From: Lachnospiraceae bacterium
GTDB taxonomy: Bacteria; Bacillota; Clostridia; Lachnospirales; Lachnospiraceae
Direction of reading: 5' to 3'
DNA length: 64,000 nt
Assembly (NCBI GenBank): GCA_017470935.1
Contig: JAFUXG010000007.1
Coordinates: 30,654-94,653, forward strand
Made by a program: the position numbers and the translations under genes. The notes under the pieces were generated by a model. The model was not told the DNA's origin. It made no database searches and saw only the letters and a program-made list of their open reading frames with translations. Each line of letters begins with the position of its first letter. Positions within the stretch are counted from its first letter, which is position 1. Positions 1 to 8,063 of the stretch are shown piece by piece.

Positions 1-1707
1 GCATTAAATGCCAAAGCAGAAGCTAACATGAACACTGATGATGAATCATTTACAGACTATACCAGTGGCGGTGTTACAATAAGTAATGGTACAGTAAATC
101 TTACATCTAAGCTTTCAAAGGGCATCAATTCAAAATATGGATTGATCACAATTGCAGGCGGAACGACCAATATCACTGCCGCCGATGATGCTGTCAAAGC
201 AAAAAGCTACAATGTCCAGGTAACCGGAGGAACTCTCAATGTTAATTCCTGCGGCGGCGATGGAATAAGAGCTGGCAATACTGCATTGATCGCTGCAGGC
301 ACTACGAAGATAGATAAATGCTATGGCGACGGTATCCAGGCAGAGAATATAGAGATCACAGGCGGAAAACTTGATATTGTTACATATTACGAATATGCGG
401 CAACTAATTTCTACTCATCCTCTAACTGGTCAGGGAAGACCAACAGCATAACTGAATCAAATTCAACAAAAACTGAAACCATCAACTATGACACAGGAAG
501 CCACAAGGCTCTCAAGGCAGGAACAAAGGAAAAGACATACTCTTATACCAGGATAACCGATGCCGATACAGGCCTTACAGCAGGAACACAGTATACACAG
601 CCGGCAAGTGGCGGTTTAGTGATAACAGGCGGTACGATAACACTTGACACCCGCAACACAGGAATTAAATATAACGGCGGCTCTTCATCTGGCGGAAGCA
701 GTGGTCCTGGCGGCAACGGCGGCGGAGACAGCAAATCTATAATAGGCGCCCCGGATGATGCAATCCACAGTAACAATACAGCTACAATAAGCGGCGGTGA
801 TATTACAATATACTCATCAGATGATGGTATCACCGCAGCTTCTGAACTTAACATCCTAAATAGTGCAAAGATCAATATAGCAACTGCCTATGAAGGAATC
901 GAAGGAGGTACTATAGTAATAGGCAAAGCATCCTCTTCCACAAGTGAACCTGATGTGACTGTTTACAGTAATGACGATGGCATCAATGCCTCTGCAAAGA
1001 CTAACGTGACATACAAGTACGCTGATGAAAACGAAGAAACATATAAAAAAACATCAACAAGCGGAAGCAATAATACCCTTACTGTCACCGCAGGTACAGT
1101 AACTGTTGAGATCGCTGATGATCAAAGCCACAGCGTAACACTTGCCGGTACCAAGGAAGATGGAACCGGAAGCCAGACATATACATTCTCAGCAGATGGT
1201 GATGGAATCGATTGTAACGGATCATTCTATGCATATGGCGGCACGATCGTAACAGTAGGCGGAACATCTAACGGCAATGGCGTATTTGACCGTGACGGAA
1301 GCTTTGTTATCGGGGAAGGAGTGACAATCTTCGGAATCGGAACAAACGGCATGGTAGAAGGGCCAACTGAGGTCAGCCAGGCATACATAGAATATGGCAA
1401 TAACGGTTCAGGCAGTATGGGACCGAAAAACGGAGGAGGCAGCAGCAGTTCTTCAATATCCAGCGGTACAACACTTACAATTGCAGACAGCAGCGGAAAC
1501 ACATTGTACACTTATACGACTAAGAAGTCTGCAAGCTATGTGCTATTCTCATCGCCTAAGCTTACTAGCGGCAGCAGCTATACTCTTAAGTCAGGAAGCA
1601 CAACATTAGGTACTCTGACAGCAACTACAGCCGCATCATCAGAAGGCAGCGGAGCACCACCTGAGATGCCTGGAGGAAACGACAATGGAGGCTTTAACAG
1701 CCACTGA
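1..1707 (+). CDS. Carbohydrate-binding beta-helix protein, DUF4353 family (5' end cut by window)
   Basis: The reading frame is open at base 1, so the N-terminus lies outside the window; the first ATG inside it (28) is probably not the start. What remains is a Gly/Ser/Thr/Asn-rich protein built of short beta-strand repeats with recurring D-D-G-I and D-D-A-I turns, for example DDAIHSNN and DDGITAAS, and a C-terminal GDGIDCNGSFYAYGG block. This pattern is that of DUF4353, whose characterised member Cthe_2159 is a calcium-binding polygalacturonate-binding beta-helix. I infer an extracellular or cell-surface polysaccharide-binding role. A Gly/Ser-rich linker lies near residues 215-235, and the C-terminus is Ser/Gly/Pro-rich and ends PGGNDNGGFNSH, without an LPxTG anchor. 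A bidirectional terminator follows. Confidence 0.85.
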   Translation, partial: ALNAKAEANMNTDDESFTDYTSGGVTISNGTVNLTSKLSKGINSKYGLITIAGGTTNITAADDAVKAKSYNVQVTGGTLNVNSCGGDGIRAGNTALIAAGTTKIDKCYGDGIQAENIEITGGKLDIVTYYEYAATNFYSSSNWSGKTNSITESNSTKTETINYDTGSHKALKAGTKEKTYSYTRITDADTGLTAGTQYTQPASGGLVITGGTITLDTRNTGIKYNGGSSSGGSSGPGGNGGGDSKSIIGAPDDAIHSNNTATISGGDITIYSSDDGITAASELNILNSAKINIATAYEGIEGGTIVIGKASSSTSEPDVTVYSNDDGINASAKTNVTYKYADENEETYKKTSTSGSNNTLTVTAGTVTVEIADDQSHSVTLAGTKEDGTGSQTYTFSADGDGIDCNGSFYAYGGTIVTVGGTSNGNGVFDRDGSFVIGEGVTIFGIGTNGMVEGPTEVSQAYIEYGNNGSGSMGPKNGGGSSSSSISSGTTLTIADSSGNTLYTYTTKKSASYVLFSSPKLTSGSSYTLKSGSTTLGTLTATTAASSEGSGAPPEMPGGNDNGGFNSH

Positions 1708-1738
1708 CAACTGAACAACTGTGTTTAAATAGTGTATC

Positions 1739-1779
1739 AAAAAAGCAGGAGCAGGCTTCTCAAAAGTCTGCTCCTGCTT
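1739..1779. terminator. Bidirectional rho-independent terminator between convergent genes
   Basis: A 12-bp perfect stem (AAGCAGGAGCAG at 1743-1754 with CTGCTCCTGCTT at 1768-1779) can be extended inward by about four pairs. On the minus strand it is followed by six T (1744-1739), so it terminates the antiporter gene best. It also lies 35 bases past the stop of the plus-strand DUF4353 gene. Confidence 0.85.
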
Positions 1780-1781
1780 AT

Positions 1782-2945
1782 TCACCCTATCTCCTTTGCT
1801 GCCTTAAGGGTCGTCTTCGTTATCATGGGACCAAGCAGCTCATATATTACGATTCCGCAAAGCACAACAGTCTGGATTGTATTGCCGTACTGCGGAAGTG
1901 TCTGCTTTGCCACAGTAACAAGACCGATAGCAACTCCCTCCTGTGGAATAAGGGTTAGCCCCAGATACTTCTTAACAACTGCCGGTGCCTTTGAAATAGT
2001 TGCACCAATATACGCTCCCAACATCTTACCAAGCACACGTACCACCACATATACAACACCAACTATACCAATCTTTGGTATAATAGTTATATCAAGAGAT
2101 GCTCCCGACAATATGAAAAACATCATATAAAACGGAGGTGTCATCCTATCAAGCGGCTCAAATATCTTATCCGTATATCTTGAGGTATTGGCAAATACGG
2201 CACTCATCATCATACATGCAAGGAGTGAGGAAAAGCCCACCATATTACACACGCCAATACATAAAAAGGTCATTCCCACAGTGACTGCAAGTCTGTTGCC
2301 GCGGCCGGTATATAACCTGACTAACTGGGTCATAATAAACCCAAGTATTGCCCCGAATACCAAAGCCCCAAAGATCTCAAGCAGCGGAAGGAACAATGCC
2401 TTAGCAGAAAATGAACCGGAGCTTATAACCTTGATAATCGCCATTGATATTCCAAAGCTCATAAGAGCCACTGCATCATCCATTGCAACAACAGGAAGTA
2501 GCGTGTTAGTCACCGGTCCCTTTGCCTTATACTGCTTAACAATCATAAGTGTAGAGGCTGCCGCTGTTGCAGATGCTATTGCACCAAGAGCAAGGGAAAG
2601 CGGTGTATCATATCCCAGTAAAAGCAGCGTAATATCCACCAAAAGTGTAGCGGTACAGCCCTCAAGCACGGCAATCACCACCGGAGATTTACCAACCTTC
2701 TTCAAATATTTAATTGAAAACTCTGCACCGATTGAAAATGCTATAAAACCAAGCGCCATGTCAGATACAATGGAAAAATGTCCAATGACATCTTCATTTA
2801 TTATATTAAGTGCATGTGGGCCTACCAATATACCCATCACAAGATATCCTGTTACATTGGGCAGGTGCAGCTGCTTTACAATCTTCCCTGCAATAAGGGC
2901 TCCCGCAAGAAATATTGCTATATATATGAGATCATTTAAATGCAT
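1782..2945 (-). CDS. Cation:proton antiporter (KefB/CPA2-type membrane domain)
   Basis: A 387-residue polytopic membrane protein with about a dozen hydrophobic segments and the N-terminal NVTGYLVMGILVGPHAL typical of the Na+/H+ exchanger domain of CPA2 antiporters. No TrkA-N/RCK domain follows, so this is the membrane domain only. I place the start at the ATG reading MHLNDLIYIAIFLAG; the frame stays open further upstream only as out-of-frame reading of the preceding gene, whose stop overlaps this start by 14 bases, so the two are translationally coupled. The partner is a PII-like protein, which suggests that transport is gated by a small signal molecule or by energy state (inference). The stop lies two bases before the terminator stem. 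Confidence 0.88.
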   Translation of the reverse strand: MHLNDLIYIAIFLAGALIAGKIVKQLHLPNVTGYLVMGILVGPHALNIINEDVIGHFSIVSDMALGFIAFSIGAEFSIKYLKKVGKSPVVIAVLEGCTATLLVDITLLLLGYDTPLSLALGAIASATAAASTLMIVKQYKAKGPVTNTLLPVVAMDDAVALMSFGISMAIIKVISSGSFSAKALFLPLLEIFGALVFGAILGFIMTQLVRLYTGRGNRLAVTVGMTFLCIGVCNMVGFSSLLACMMMSAVFANTSRYTDKIFEPLDRMTPPFYMMFFILSGASLDITIIPKIGIVGVVYVVVRVLGKMLGAYIGATISKAPAVVKKYLGLTLIPQEGVAIGLVTVAKQTLPQYGNTIQTVVLCGIVIYELLGPMITKTTLKAAKEIG

Positions 2946-3285
2946 CACTGCCACCGATCCCTTCTGCAGAATCAATCGGAAGTGTGAACATGATTCCCGT
3001 ATTGGGTGATTTGAAATCGCCAAGAATATTGTGAATCGTGCGCTTAGTCTTGGCAATCTCCTCATCCTTAAGAACAAAGAGAAGCATCTTATTCTCCTCC
3101 TTGTCCTCCTCTTCCATTATATGCCGAAGCATTCCGAACATAGGAAGATCCTCATAATTCTCAATAATGCTCTTCATTCCCGTGGTGTTGACTATGGTAC
3201 AGCCGGAAACGCCCTGCTCTGCCAATTCACGAAGCAGCTCATTAATTCCATTGCCTCTTGTAAGAATCAAAACCAAAAGATGCAT
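2932..3285 (-). CDS. PII-like (P-II fold) regulatory protein
   Basis: 117 residues with the alternating beta-alpha-beta pattern of the PII/GlnK/CutA fold: MHLLVLILTRGNGINELLRELAEQG is the first strand and helix, and VSGCTIVNTTGMKSI follows. The middle stretch EEEDKEENK is acidic and sits where a T-loop would be. The classical GlnB uridylylation Tyr is not obvious. It overlaps the antiporter start by 14 bases, so the two proteins are made together. Similar PII-like proteins next to transporters bind nucleotides and gate the transporter; I infer that role here. Family membership rests on fold pattern and context. Confidence 0.65.
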   Translation of the reverse strand: MHLLVLILTRGNGINELLRELAEQGVSGCTIVNTTGMKSIIENYEDLPMFGMLRHIMEEEDKEENKMLLFVLKDEEIAKTKRTIHNILGDFKSPNTGIMFTLPIDSAEGIGGSDAFK

Positions 3286-3365
3286 ATATCCTCTCTCCCT
3301 TCTATAATAAGTTACGTATACTTGCTGTATTAGAATTGCTATTTTTATCCTGATATAAAGGCATA

Positions 3366-4970
3366 TTACATGGCATCAAGCAGCCCGGAAAGCCCGTCCT
3401 CCTCATATATGTCCTTGTAATATTCCACCTCATTCCTGATTATCTCATCTATCACCCTCATGCCAAGAAGCTCCACAGGCGCCTGGTCATCCGTCATAAG
3501 ATAATCTCCCCTTTCATACTGTTCAAGATGTGAGGAAACAATCTCCATCATAGACGCAAGTCTCTCATTCTCCTCTTCTGCCATATTATCCTTCATCACA
3601 TCAAGCACATTGGGATCATTTGCAGCAAACAGCTCTCTGTTAGTGCTGCCTGTTACATCCACAGTATATACCTCGCTAAACACATTTGCAATGGTATCGG
3701 AAAGATACTCTGTAATATTGCCCTCCTTCTGCCCGCGCATATTCATGTTCACCACCATGACACCATCATCCTTTAAATGTTCTTTTACAAGAGTGAAAAA
3801 CTCTATTGATGACATCTGAAAGGGTATGGTTATATCCTGGTAGGCATCCACCATTATAACATCATAGGTCTTATCTATGGCATTAAGATAGGCACGTCCG
3901 TCATAGGTGGTAACCGGAACATCCTCCGGCAGTTCAAAATACTTCACCGCCAGATCAGTGATCTTATCATCAATCTCCACACCCTCCATGGATATGTTAT
4001 CAAAATATCTTTCACACTGGGTGGCATATGTTCCCGTTCCCATGCCAAGGATCAGCACATCAATACCATCCTTATCCTTGATCCCTGCCATGTATGGAGC
4101 TGCCATTGCATAGTCATAATACATTCCCGTAAGGCCCCCGTTTTTCTTAAGCAATGACTGGACTCCGAAAAGCACATTGGTGGATAGGATAACATTCTCC
4201 TCATCCTCCTTCACCTGCAGATAGTTATATACAGATTCACCCTCGTAGGTGAGATCATTTTCCCAAAAAGCAAAGCTAGAGTTATGCCCAAATACGCAGC
4301 ATACAACAAACAGGATAACACTTACCACTGCCTTCTTAGCACCTGACCTTGCACTTACAAAGTAAATGACAGCAAGCACCAGCAAAATTCCTGCGAATAT
4401 TAGAAAGGTAATGGATGTTCCCACTGCAGGTATGGTCACAAAGGTTGGCACAAAGGTTCCGATTATACTTCCTATGGTGTTGGCAGCTCCCAGATTTCCC
4501 ACAGTCTTTCCGTTATCGTCAAGACTGTCCACAGTATATTTTACAAGAGATGGGGTGACAGTTCCAAGAAGAAAAAGAGGGAATACAAACACCACCATAC
4601 ATGCAGCAAATGCCGCCCATATAAGAAAGTTATTGTTTATAGAGAATATCAGTGCCCCGGCAATACCCAGAATAACATACTTTCCAAGCACAGGAATTGC
4701 AGCGATCCATATCGCCGCCACCAATATCCTTCTATACAACACATCCGGATCAGGATTCTTGTCTGCGCTGCGGCCTCCGTAGATGTTACCAAGTGCCATT
4801 GCGATCATAATAGTTCCTATTATGATGGTCCACACTATCTGTGATGAACTGAAATAGGGAGCAAGCAACCTGCTGGCTCCAAGCTCCACCGCCATCACCG
4901 ACATACCGGCAAAAAACTCTGTAATGTATAGGTATAATTTATTTCTAAGTATTGATGCCTTCTCTTTCAT
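3366..4970 (-). CDS. Fused membrane (MFS-like) / spermidine synthase-like methyltransferase-fold protein
   Basis: 534 residues. The N-terminal ~210 residues are about seven hydrophobic segments starting LYITEFFAGMSVMAVELGASRLLAPYF, a signature of the fused MFS/spermidine synthase family. After a short loop the C-terminal half has a Rossmann core: VLILGMGTGTYATQC as the nucleotide-binding turn, EGVEIDDKI as the next acidic strand end, and VMVDAYQD in the spermidine-synthase position. Such fusions are common in Lachnospiraceae; whether they make spermidine is not established, and an S-adenosyl-type ligand is only inferred. The gene stands alone, with no close partner on either side. Confidence 0.85.
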   Translation of the reverse strand: MKEKASILRNKLYLYITEFFAGMSVMAVELGASRLLAPYFSSSQIVWTIIIGTIMIAMALGNIYGGRSADKNPDPDVLYRRILVAAIWIAAIPVLGKYVILGIAGALIFSINNNFLIWAAFAACMVVFVFPLFLLGTVTPSLVKYTVDSLDDNGKTVGNLGAANTIGSIIGTFVPTFVTIPAVGTSITFLIFAGILLVLAVIYFVSARSGAKKAVVSVILFVVCCVFGHNSSFAFWENDLTYEGESVYNYLQVKEDEENVILSTNVLFGVQSLLKKNGGLTGMYYDYAMAAPYMAGIKDKDGIDVLILGMGTGTYATQCERYFDNISMEGVEIDDKITDLAVKYFELPEDVPVTTYDGRAYLNAIDKTYDVIMVDAYQDITIPFQMSSIEFFTLVKEHLKDDGVMVVNMNMRGQKEGNITEYLSDTIANVFSEVYTVDVTGSTNRELFAANDPNVLDVMKDNMAEEENERLASMMEIVSSHLEQYERGDYLMTDDQAPVELLGMRVIDEIIRNEVEYYKDIYEEDGLSGLLDAM

Positions 4971-5003
4971 ATATTTTTATTTTATTAACCTTTCATAATT
5001 TCT

Positions 5004-5059
5004 TCGTTTCATAACTCTTCATAACTTTTTTCTCGTTTCATAACTCTTCATAACTTTTT
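5004..5059. repeat. Tandem direct repeat, two 27-bp copies
   Basis: Two identical 27-base copies (5004-5030 and 5033-5059), each beginning TCGTTTCATAACTC and ending in a T5 run, are separated by two bases. They lie between the end of larC and the start of the spermidine-synthase-like gene, where the LarC2 coding part would be expected. No function is evident. Confidence 0.8.
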
Positions 5060-5102
5060 CAATGTATATATATATCATCCAACGGGATATCCCTTACAAT
5101 TC

Positions 5103-6143
5103 CTATGATATTATCATAGCCCGAAGTATTCCGGCACACTCATACTGCCGCTTTCCCGCACCCAGACCTGTCTTTTCAACAGTAAATGTTTTCGGCAGCT
5201 CATGTGAAGTACATATTGCTGCCACAGCTGCTGCTCCGGTAGGTGTTACCAGTTCACCTGCAATATCCGTTATCTCCATAGGCACATGATTGTCAGACAC
5301 GATATTGAGTACCGCCGGTACCGGCACCGGAAGAATTCCATGCTGACACCGCACCGTTCCCTTTCCCTCTGTCAAATGTGTCACCACACATTCCTTTATG
5401 TTAAGATTGTCAAGACACACTGCAATAGATACGATATCTACTATTGAATCTACTGCACCAACCTCATGGAAATGCACCTCGTTAACAGGAACATTGTGAG
5501 CCTTTGACTCAGCATGCGCAAGTATATCAAATATGCACAGCGCAAGCTCTCTGGCACCATCCGTCATAGTTCCATTGTTGATTATCTCCGTGATTTCCTT
5601 CATGCCACGGTGCTCATGATGGTGGTGATGTTCGTGATCACCATGGTGGTGGTCATGATTGTGTCCGTCATGATGGTGTTCATGCCCGTCATGGTGATGT
5701 TCATGGTCGTGGTCATCATGGTGGTTATCATGGTCGTGGTCATGCTCGTCATGGTAATGTGCATGATCGTGTACGTCATGGTAGTGATCATGGTCTTGTC
5801 CGTCATGGTAATGTGCATGATCGTGCCCGTCATGATGGTGTTCATGCACATGCTCGCCGTCGTGATGGTGGTGTTCTTCCACTGTATGCTCGCCATGCAA
5901 GTGTCCGTACAGATAATCCATATCATGGTCATGGTTATCCTGATTATCTAATACCACATCAAAATCACAGGCATCAATTCCAGATTTCATAACTCTGCTG
6001 ATATTAACATGATAACCGGTAAGGGGAAGGCTTCTAAGCACATCCATCAGCACCTTCTCATCCGCTCCCAGATCAAGCAGTGCTGCCACTGTCATGTCTC
6101 CGCTAATTCCCGAGTAACATTCCAGATATAATTTTCTATCCAT
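5103..6143 (-). CDS. larC: LarC1-like nickel insertion protein with a long His/Asp tract; LarC2 part missing
   Basis: 346 residues. The N-terminus LYLECYSGISGDMTVAALLDLG and later HFHEVGAVDSIVDIVSIAV, LPVPVPAVLNIV and LVTPTGAAAV are strong LarC (DUF111) motifs. LarC is the nickel-inserting cyclometallase of nickel-pincer cofactor synthesis. Between roughly residues 75 and 185 lies a tract dominated by His and Asp repeats (HDHDHDNHHDDHDH and the like), probably a nickel store. The protein stops at ECAGILRAMIIS, the point where LarC1 ends in Lactiplantibacillus, whose larC is read into larC2 by a frameshift. Neither shifted frame stays open beyond about 30 bases here, so the CTP-binding LarC2 domain is absent from this locus. 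larB lies 126 bases upstream. Confidence 0.88.
   Translation of the reverse strand: MDRKLYLECYSGISGDMTVAALLDLGADEKVLMDVLRSLPLTGYHVNISRVMKSGIDACDFDVVLDNQDNHDHDMDYLYGHLHGEHTVEEHHHHDGEHVHEHHHDGHDHAHYHDGQDHDHYHDVHDHAHYHDEHDHDHDNHHDDHDHEHHHDGHEHHHDGHNHDHHHGDHEHHHHHEHRGMKEITEIINNGTMTDGARELALCIFDILAHAESKAHNVPVNEVHFHEVGAVDSIVDIVSIAVCLDNLNIKECVVTHLTEGKGTVRCQHGILPVPVPAVLNIVSDNHVPMEITDIAGELVTPTGAAAVAAICTSHELPKTFTVEKTGLGAGKRQYECAGILRAMIIS
5597..5945 (-). repeat. Degenerate tandem repeat encoding the His/Asp-rich tract of LarC
   Basis: On the plus strand this stretch is an imperfect reiteration of CATGGTCGTGGT / CATGATGGTGTT-like units with a period in multiples of three. It encodes more than 100 residues that are mostly His and Asp. 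Such low-complexity DNA changes length easily and may differ between strains. Confidence 0.8.
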
Positions 6144-6269
6144 ATTAATCAGCCTCTCTTTCCTGCCCTAATATACACACCACCATATTATCTTTCTATA
6201 CTTGCAGCAGCCTGTAAGGTAATGTACAGCTCATATGTAAAAATGATCTTTATTCCATTCCATCTTGTA

Positions 6270-7211
6270 CTACATATTATTTTCACCAAGTGCCATCCGA
6301 TTCATCTGAGTTGCCAGATATCCTGCTCCATATCCGTTATCTATATTCACAACCGCTATCCCATTGGCACAGGAATTGATCATTGTCAGAAGTGCCGACA
6401 AGCCCTGAAAGCTTGCACCATATCCAACTGAAGTGGGTACAGCTATTACCGGATTTTTCACAATTCCTCCAAGCACGCTGGGAAGGGCACCCTCCATTCC
6501 CGCCACTGCCACAACACAGTTTGCGTTTCTAAGTTCATCCGTTTTGGAAAGCAGCCTATGAATCCCGCTTACCCCTACATCATATATCCTATTCACTTTA
6601 GTACCAAAAAACTCTGCTGTCTGTGCCGCCTCCTCTGCCACAGGAATATCGGCAGTTCCGGCACTGCATACAGCCACATTTCCATAGTGTGGCTTATTCT
6701 GTTTCTCGATTTTAAGGATATGTGATAATTCATCATAAGAGATATCGGGAAATGTCTGCTTCAGCACCTCATACTGTTCCTTTGAAGCTCTTGTTCCAAG
6801 CACCTCACCCTCGCCGTCCAGAATATGCTGGTATATGCTTCTCAACTGTTCAACAGTCTTCCCACTGCAGAACACCACTTCAGCGAAACCGGTCCGTTGC
6901 TTGCGGTCACTGTCGAGCTTTGCATAACCCATCTCATTATAGCCCATCTTAGCATCGCCCATGCATGCACTATTCGTTCCATAATTCCCTGTACTTACAG
7001 TATTAACCATACACTGATCTGTTTCGGAATTATTCAATTCTGCCAAATCATCTTCTGTAAAGCCCTGCCGTCTGCCATTCATCATCTGTATAGTTTCATG
7101 CCCGGACACAGTATTATAATATTTCTGCTTCAACATTGCCTCTGCCTGAGATACAGACACCTCACCATTTTTAACCTCAGTTAATATTTCTTCTATTGTC
7201 ATACTATTCAT
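6270..7211 (-). CDS. larB: Nickel pincer cofactor biosynthesis protein LarB
   Basis: 313 residues. LarB carboxylates and hydrolyses nicotinic acid adenine dinucleotide in the first step of pincer cofactor synthesis; its C-terminal domain resembles AIR carboxylase (PurE). Visible are the short N-terminal helical part TIEEILTEVKNGEVS, the linker KLDSDRKQRTGFAEVVFCSGKT, and the PurE-like core with VAVCSAGTADIPVAEEA, RIYDVGVSGIHRL, VVAVAGMEGALPSVLGGIV and VPTSVGYGASFQGLSALL. It is longer than the usual ~250 residues because of about 45 extra residues (roughly 40-85) rich in Asn, Met and Gly. It precedes larC in the same direction. larE lies 35 kb away in this window, and no larA is seen. Confidence 0.92.
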   Translation of the reverse strand: MNSMTIEEILTEVKNGEVSVSQAEAMLKQKYYNTVSGHETIQMMNGRRQGFTEDDLAELNNSETDQCMVNTVSTGNYGTNSACMGDAKMGYNEMGYAKLDSDRKQRTGFAEVVFCSGKTVEQLRSIYQHILDGEGEVLGTRASKEQYEVLKQTFPDISYDELSHILKIEKQNKPHYGNVAVCSAGTADIPVAEEAAQTAEFFGTKVNRIYDVGVSGIHRLLSKTDELRNANCVVAVAGMEGALPSVLGGIVKNPVIAVPTSVGYGASFQGLSALLTMINSCANGIAVVNIDNGYGAGYLATQMNRMALGENNM

Positions 7212-7250
7212 ACAACCTTTTAATCAATCTTTTACAAAACACTACATTAA

Positions 7251-7290
7251 TCATGTGGCATATCCCTGTCAACCAAGATATGCCACATGA
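7251..7290 (-). terminator. 14-bp perfect inverted repeat downstream of the flavin reductase gene
   Basis: TCATGTGGCATATC (7251-7264) pairs perfectly with GATATGCCACATGA (7277-7290) around a 12-base loop, 27 bases past the reductase stop. The T-run after it on the minus strand is weak, so it may be a terminator or an operator in front of larB, which starts 40 bases further on. Confidence 0.55.
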
Positions 7291-7316
7291 TACATTCTAT
7301 AATAATTATAATTTTC

Positions 7317-7883
7317 CTACATCAGCTTCTTTCCGGCATCCCATGCCTGACCTGCTTTATCTCCCAATGTGTAATACCCACTCTGGAAATTGTCAAATGC
7401 AAGGGCGTTAAGCCTTGCAGGATCCACCTTTCCATTCTCGTCAATAACTGTTTCATCTGCTGCTACATTAACAATCTTACCAACTATGGCATGAAGGTTC
7501 TCTGTCTCAACAATCTCTGCCAACTCACACTCCATCACAAGAGGAAATTCCTCAATGATCGGAGCATTTACCTTATCGCTCTTAACCGCAGTATATCCTG
7601 TACGCTCGAACTTATCCTCCATGTTGTTACCCGATGCAATTCCGAAGAAATCCGCCACATCCATATGTGCAGCATCTGCAATGCTTACGGTAAATGCTTT
7701 CACCTTGCGGATATTCTTTGTCGTCTTGTGTGCTTCACCAATGAATAATGCGATCTTATCAGGAGCAGATATATTGCCCCACGCTGCATTCATAACATCT
7801 ACCTTTCCATCCTCATCATAGGTTGCGATCATCAGTACCGGCATTGGATATACTGCCTGTAAAACTCCAAGATCCTTTTTCAT
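7317..7883 (-). CDS. Flavin reductase family protein (FMN-binding split barrel)
   Basis: 188 residues from the ATG reading MKKDLGVLQAVYPMPV, preceded by AGGACGG eight bases upstream. The frame is open further upstream but lacks a ribosome binding site there. Motifs of the flavin reductase/NADH:FMN oxidoreductase-like family are visible: PMPVLMIATYDEDGKVDVMNAAW at the N-terminus, then FTVSIADAAHMDVADFFGIASG, the stretch that lines FMN. It probably reduces flavin or acts as an FMN-dependent oxidoreductase in the cytosol; the substrate cannot be read from the sequence. It precedes larB, but I have no evidence that it belongs to that pathway. Confidence 0.85.
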   Translation of the reverse strand: MKKDLGVLQAVYPMPVLMIATYDEDGKVDVMNAAWGNISAPDKIALFIGEAHKTTKNIRKVKAFTVSIADAAHMDVADFFGIASGNNMEDKFERTGYTAVKSDKVNAPIIEEFPLVMECELAEIVETENLHAIVGKIVNVAADETVIDENGKVDPARLNALAFDNFQSGYYTLGDKAGQAWDAGKKLM

Positions 7884-7925
7884 AACTTGTACCGTCCTTT
7901 CTATTAAAGTTTCGCTCGCGCTATA

Positions 7926-7959
7926 CCGCCTTTTATGCCAGCATAAGGCGGTGCACCGC
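7926..7959 (-). promoter_or_regulatory. Hairpin and 12-bp palindrome in the leader of the flavin reductase gene
   Basis: CCGCCTTTTATGC (7926-7938) and GCATAAGGCGG (7941-7951) form an imperfect stem. It overlaps the perfect palindrome GCGGTGCACCGC (7948-7959). Both lie 40-75 bases upstream of the start codon in a locally GC-rich patch, which fits an operator or leader structure; no known riboswitch was recognised. Confidence 0.4.
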
Positions 7960-8063
7960 TCGCTTTTCATTTTAACACAATTGGGTGGGTGGGTAAACCA
8001 TTATATCCTGCAAAATACATTCACTTTCTATGGTCAACCACTCTTAGTTCACTATATTTCCCA

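Noticed and set aside
2188-3009. 273-residue plus-strand frame opposite the antiporter gene
   Set aside because: Antisense to a clear membrane protein gene, no start signals and no recognisable domain.
5514-5951. Long plus-strand frame opposite larC (Met/Val-rich, 145 residues)
   Set aside because: It is the complement of the His/Asp codon repeats of larC; composition is an artefact of the repeat and there is no ribosome binding site.
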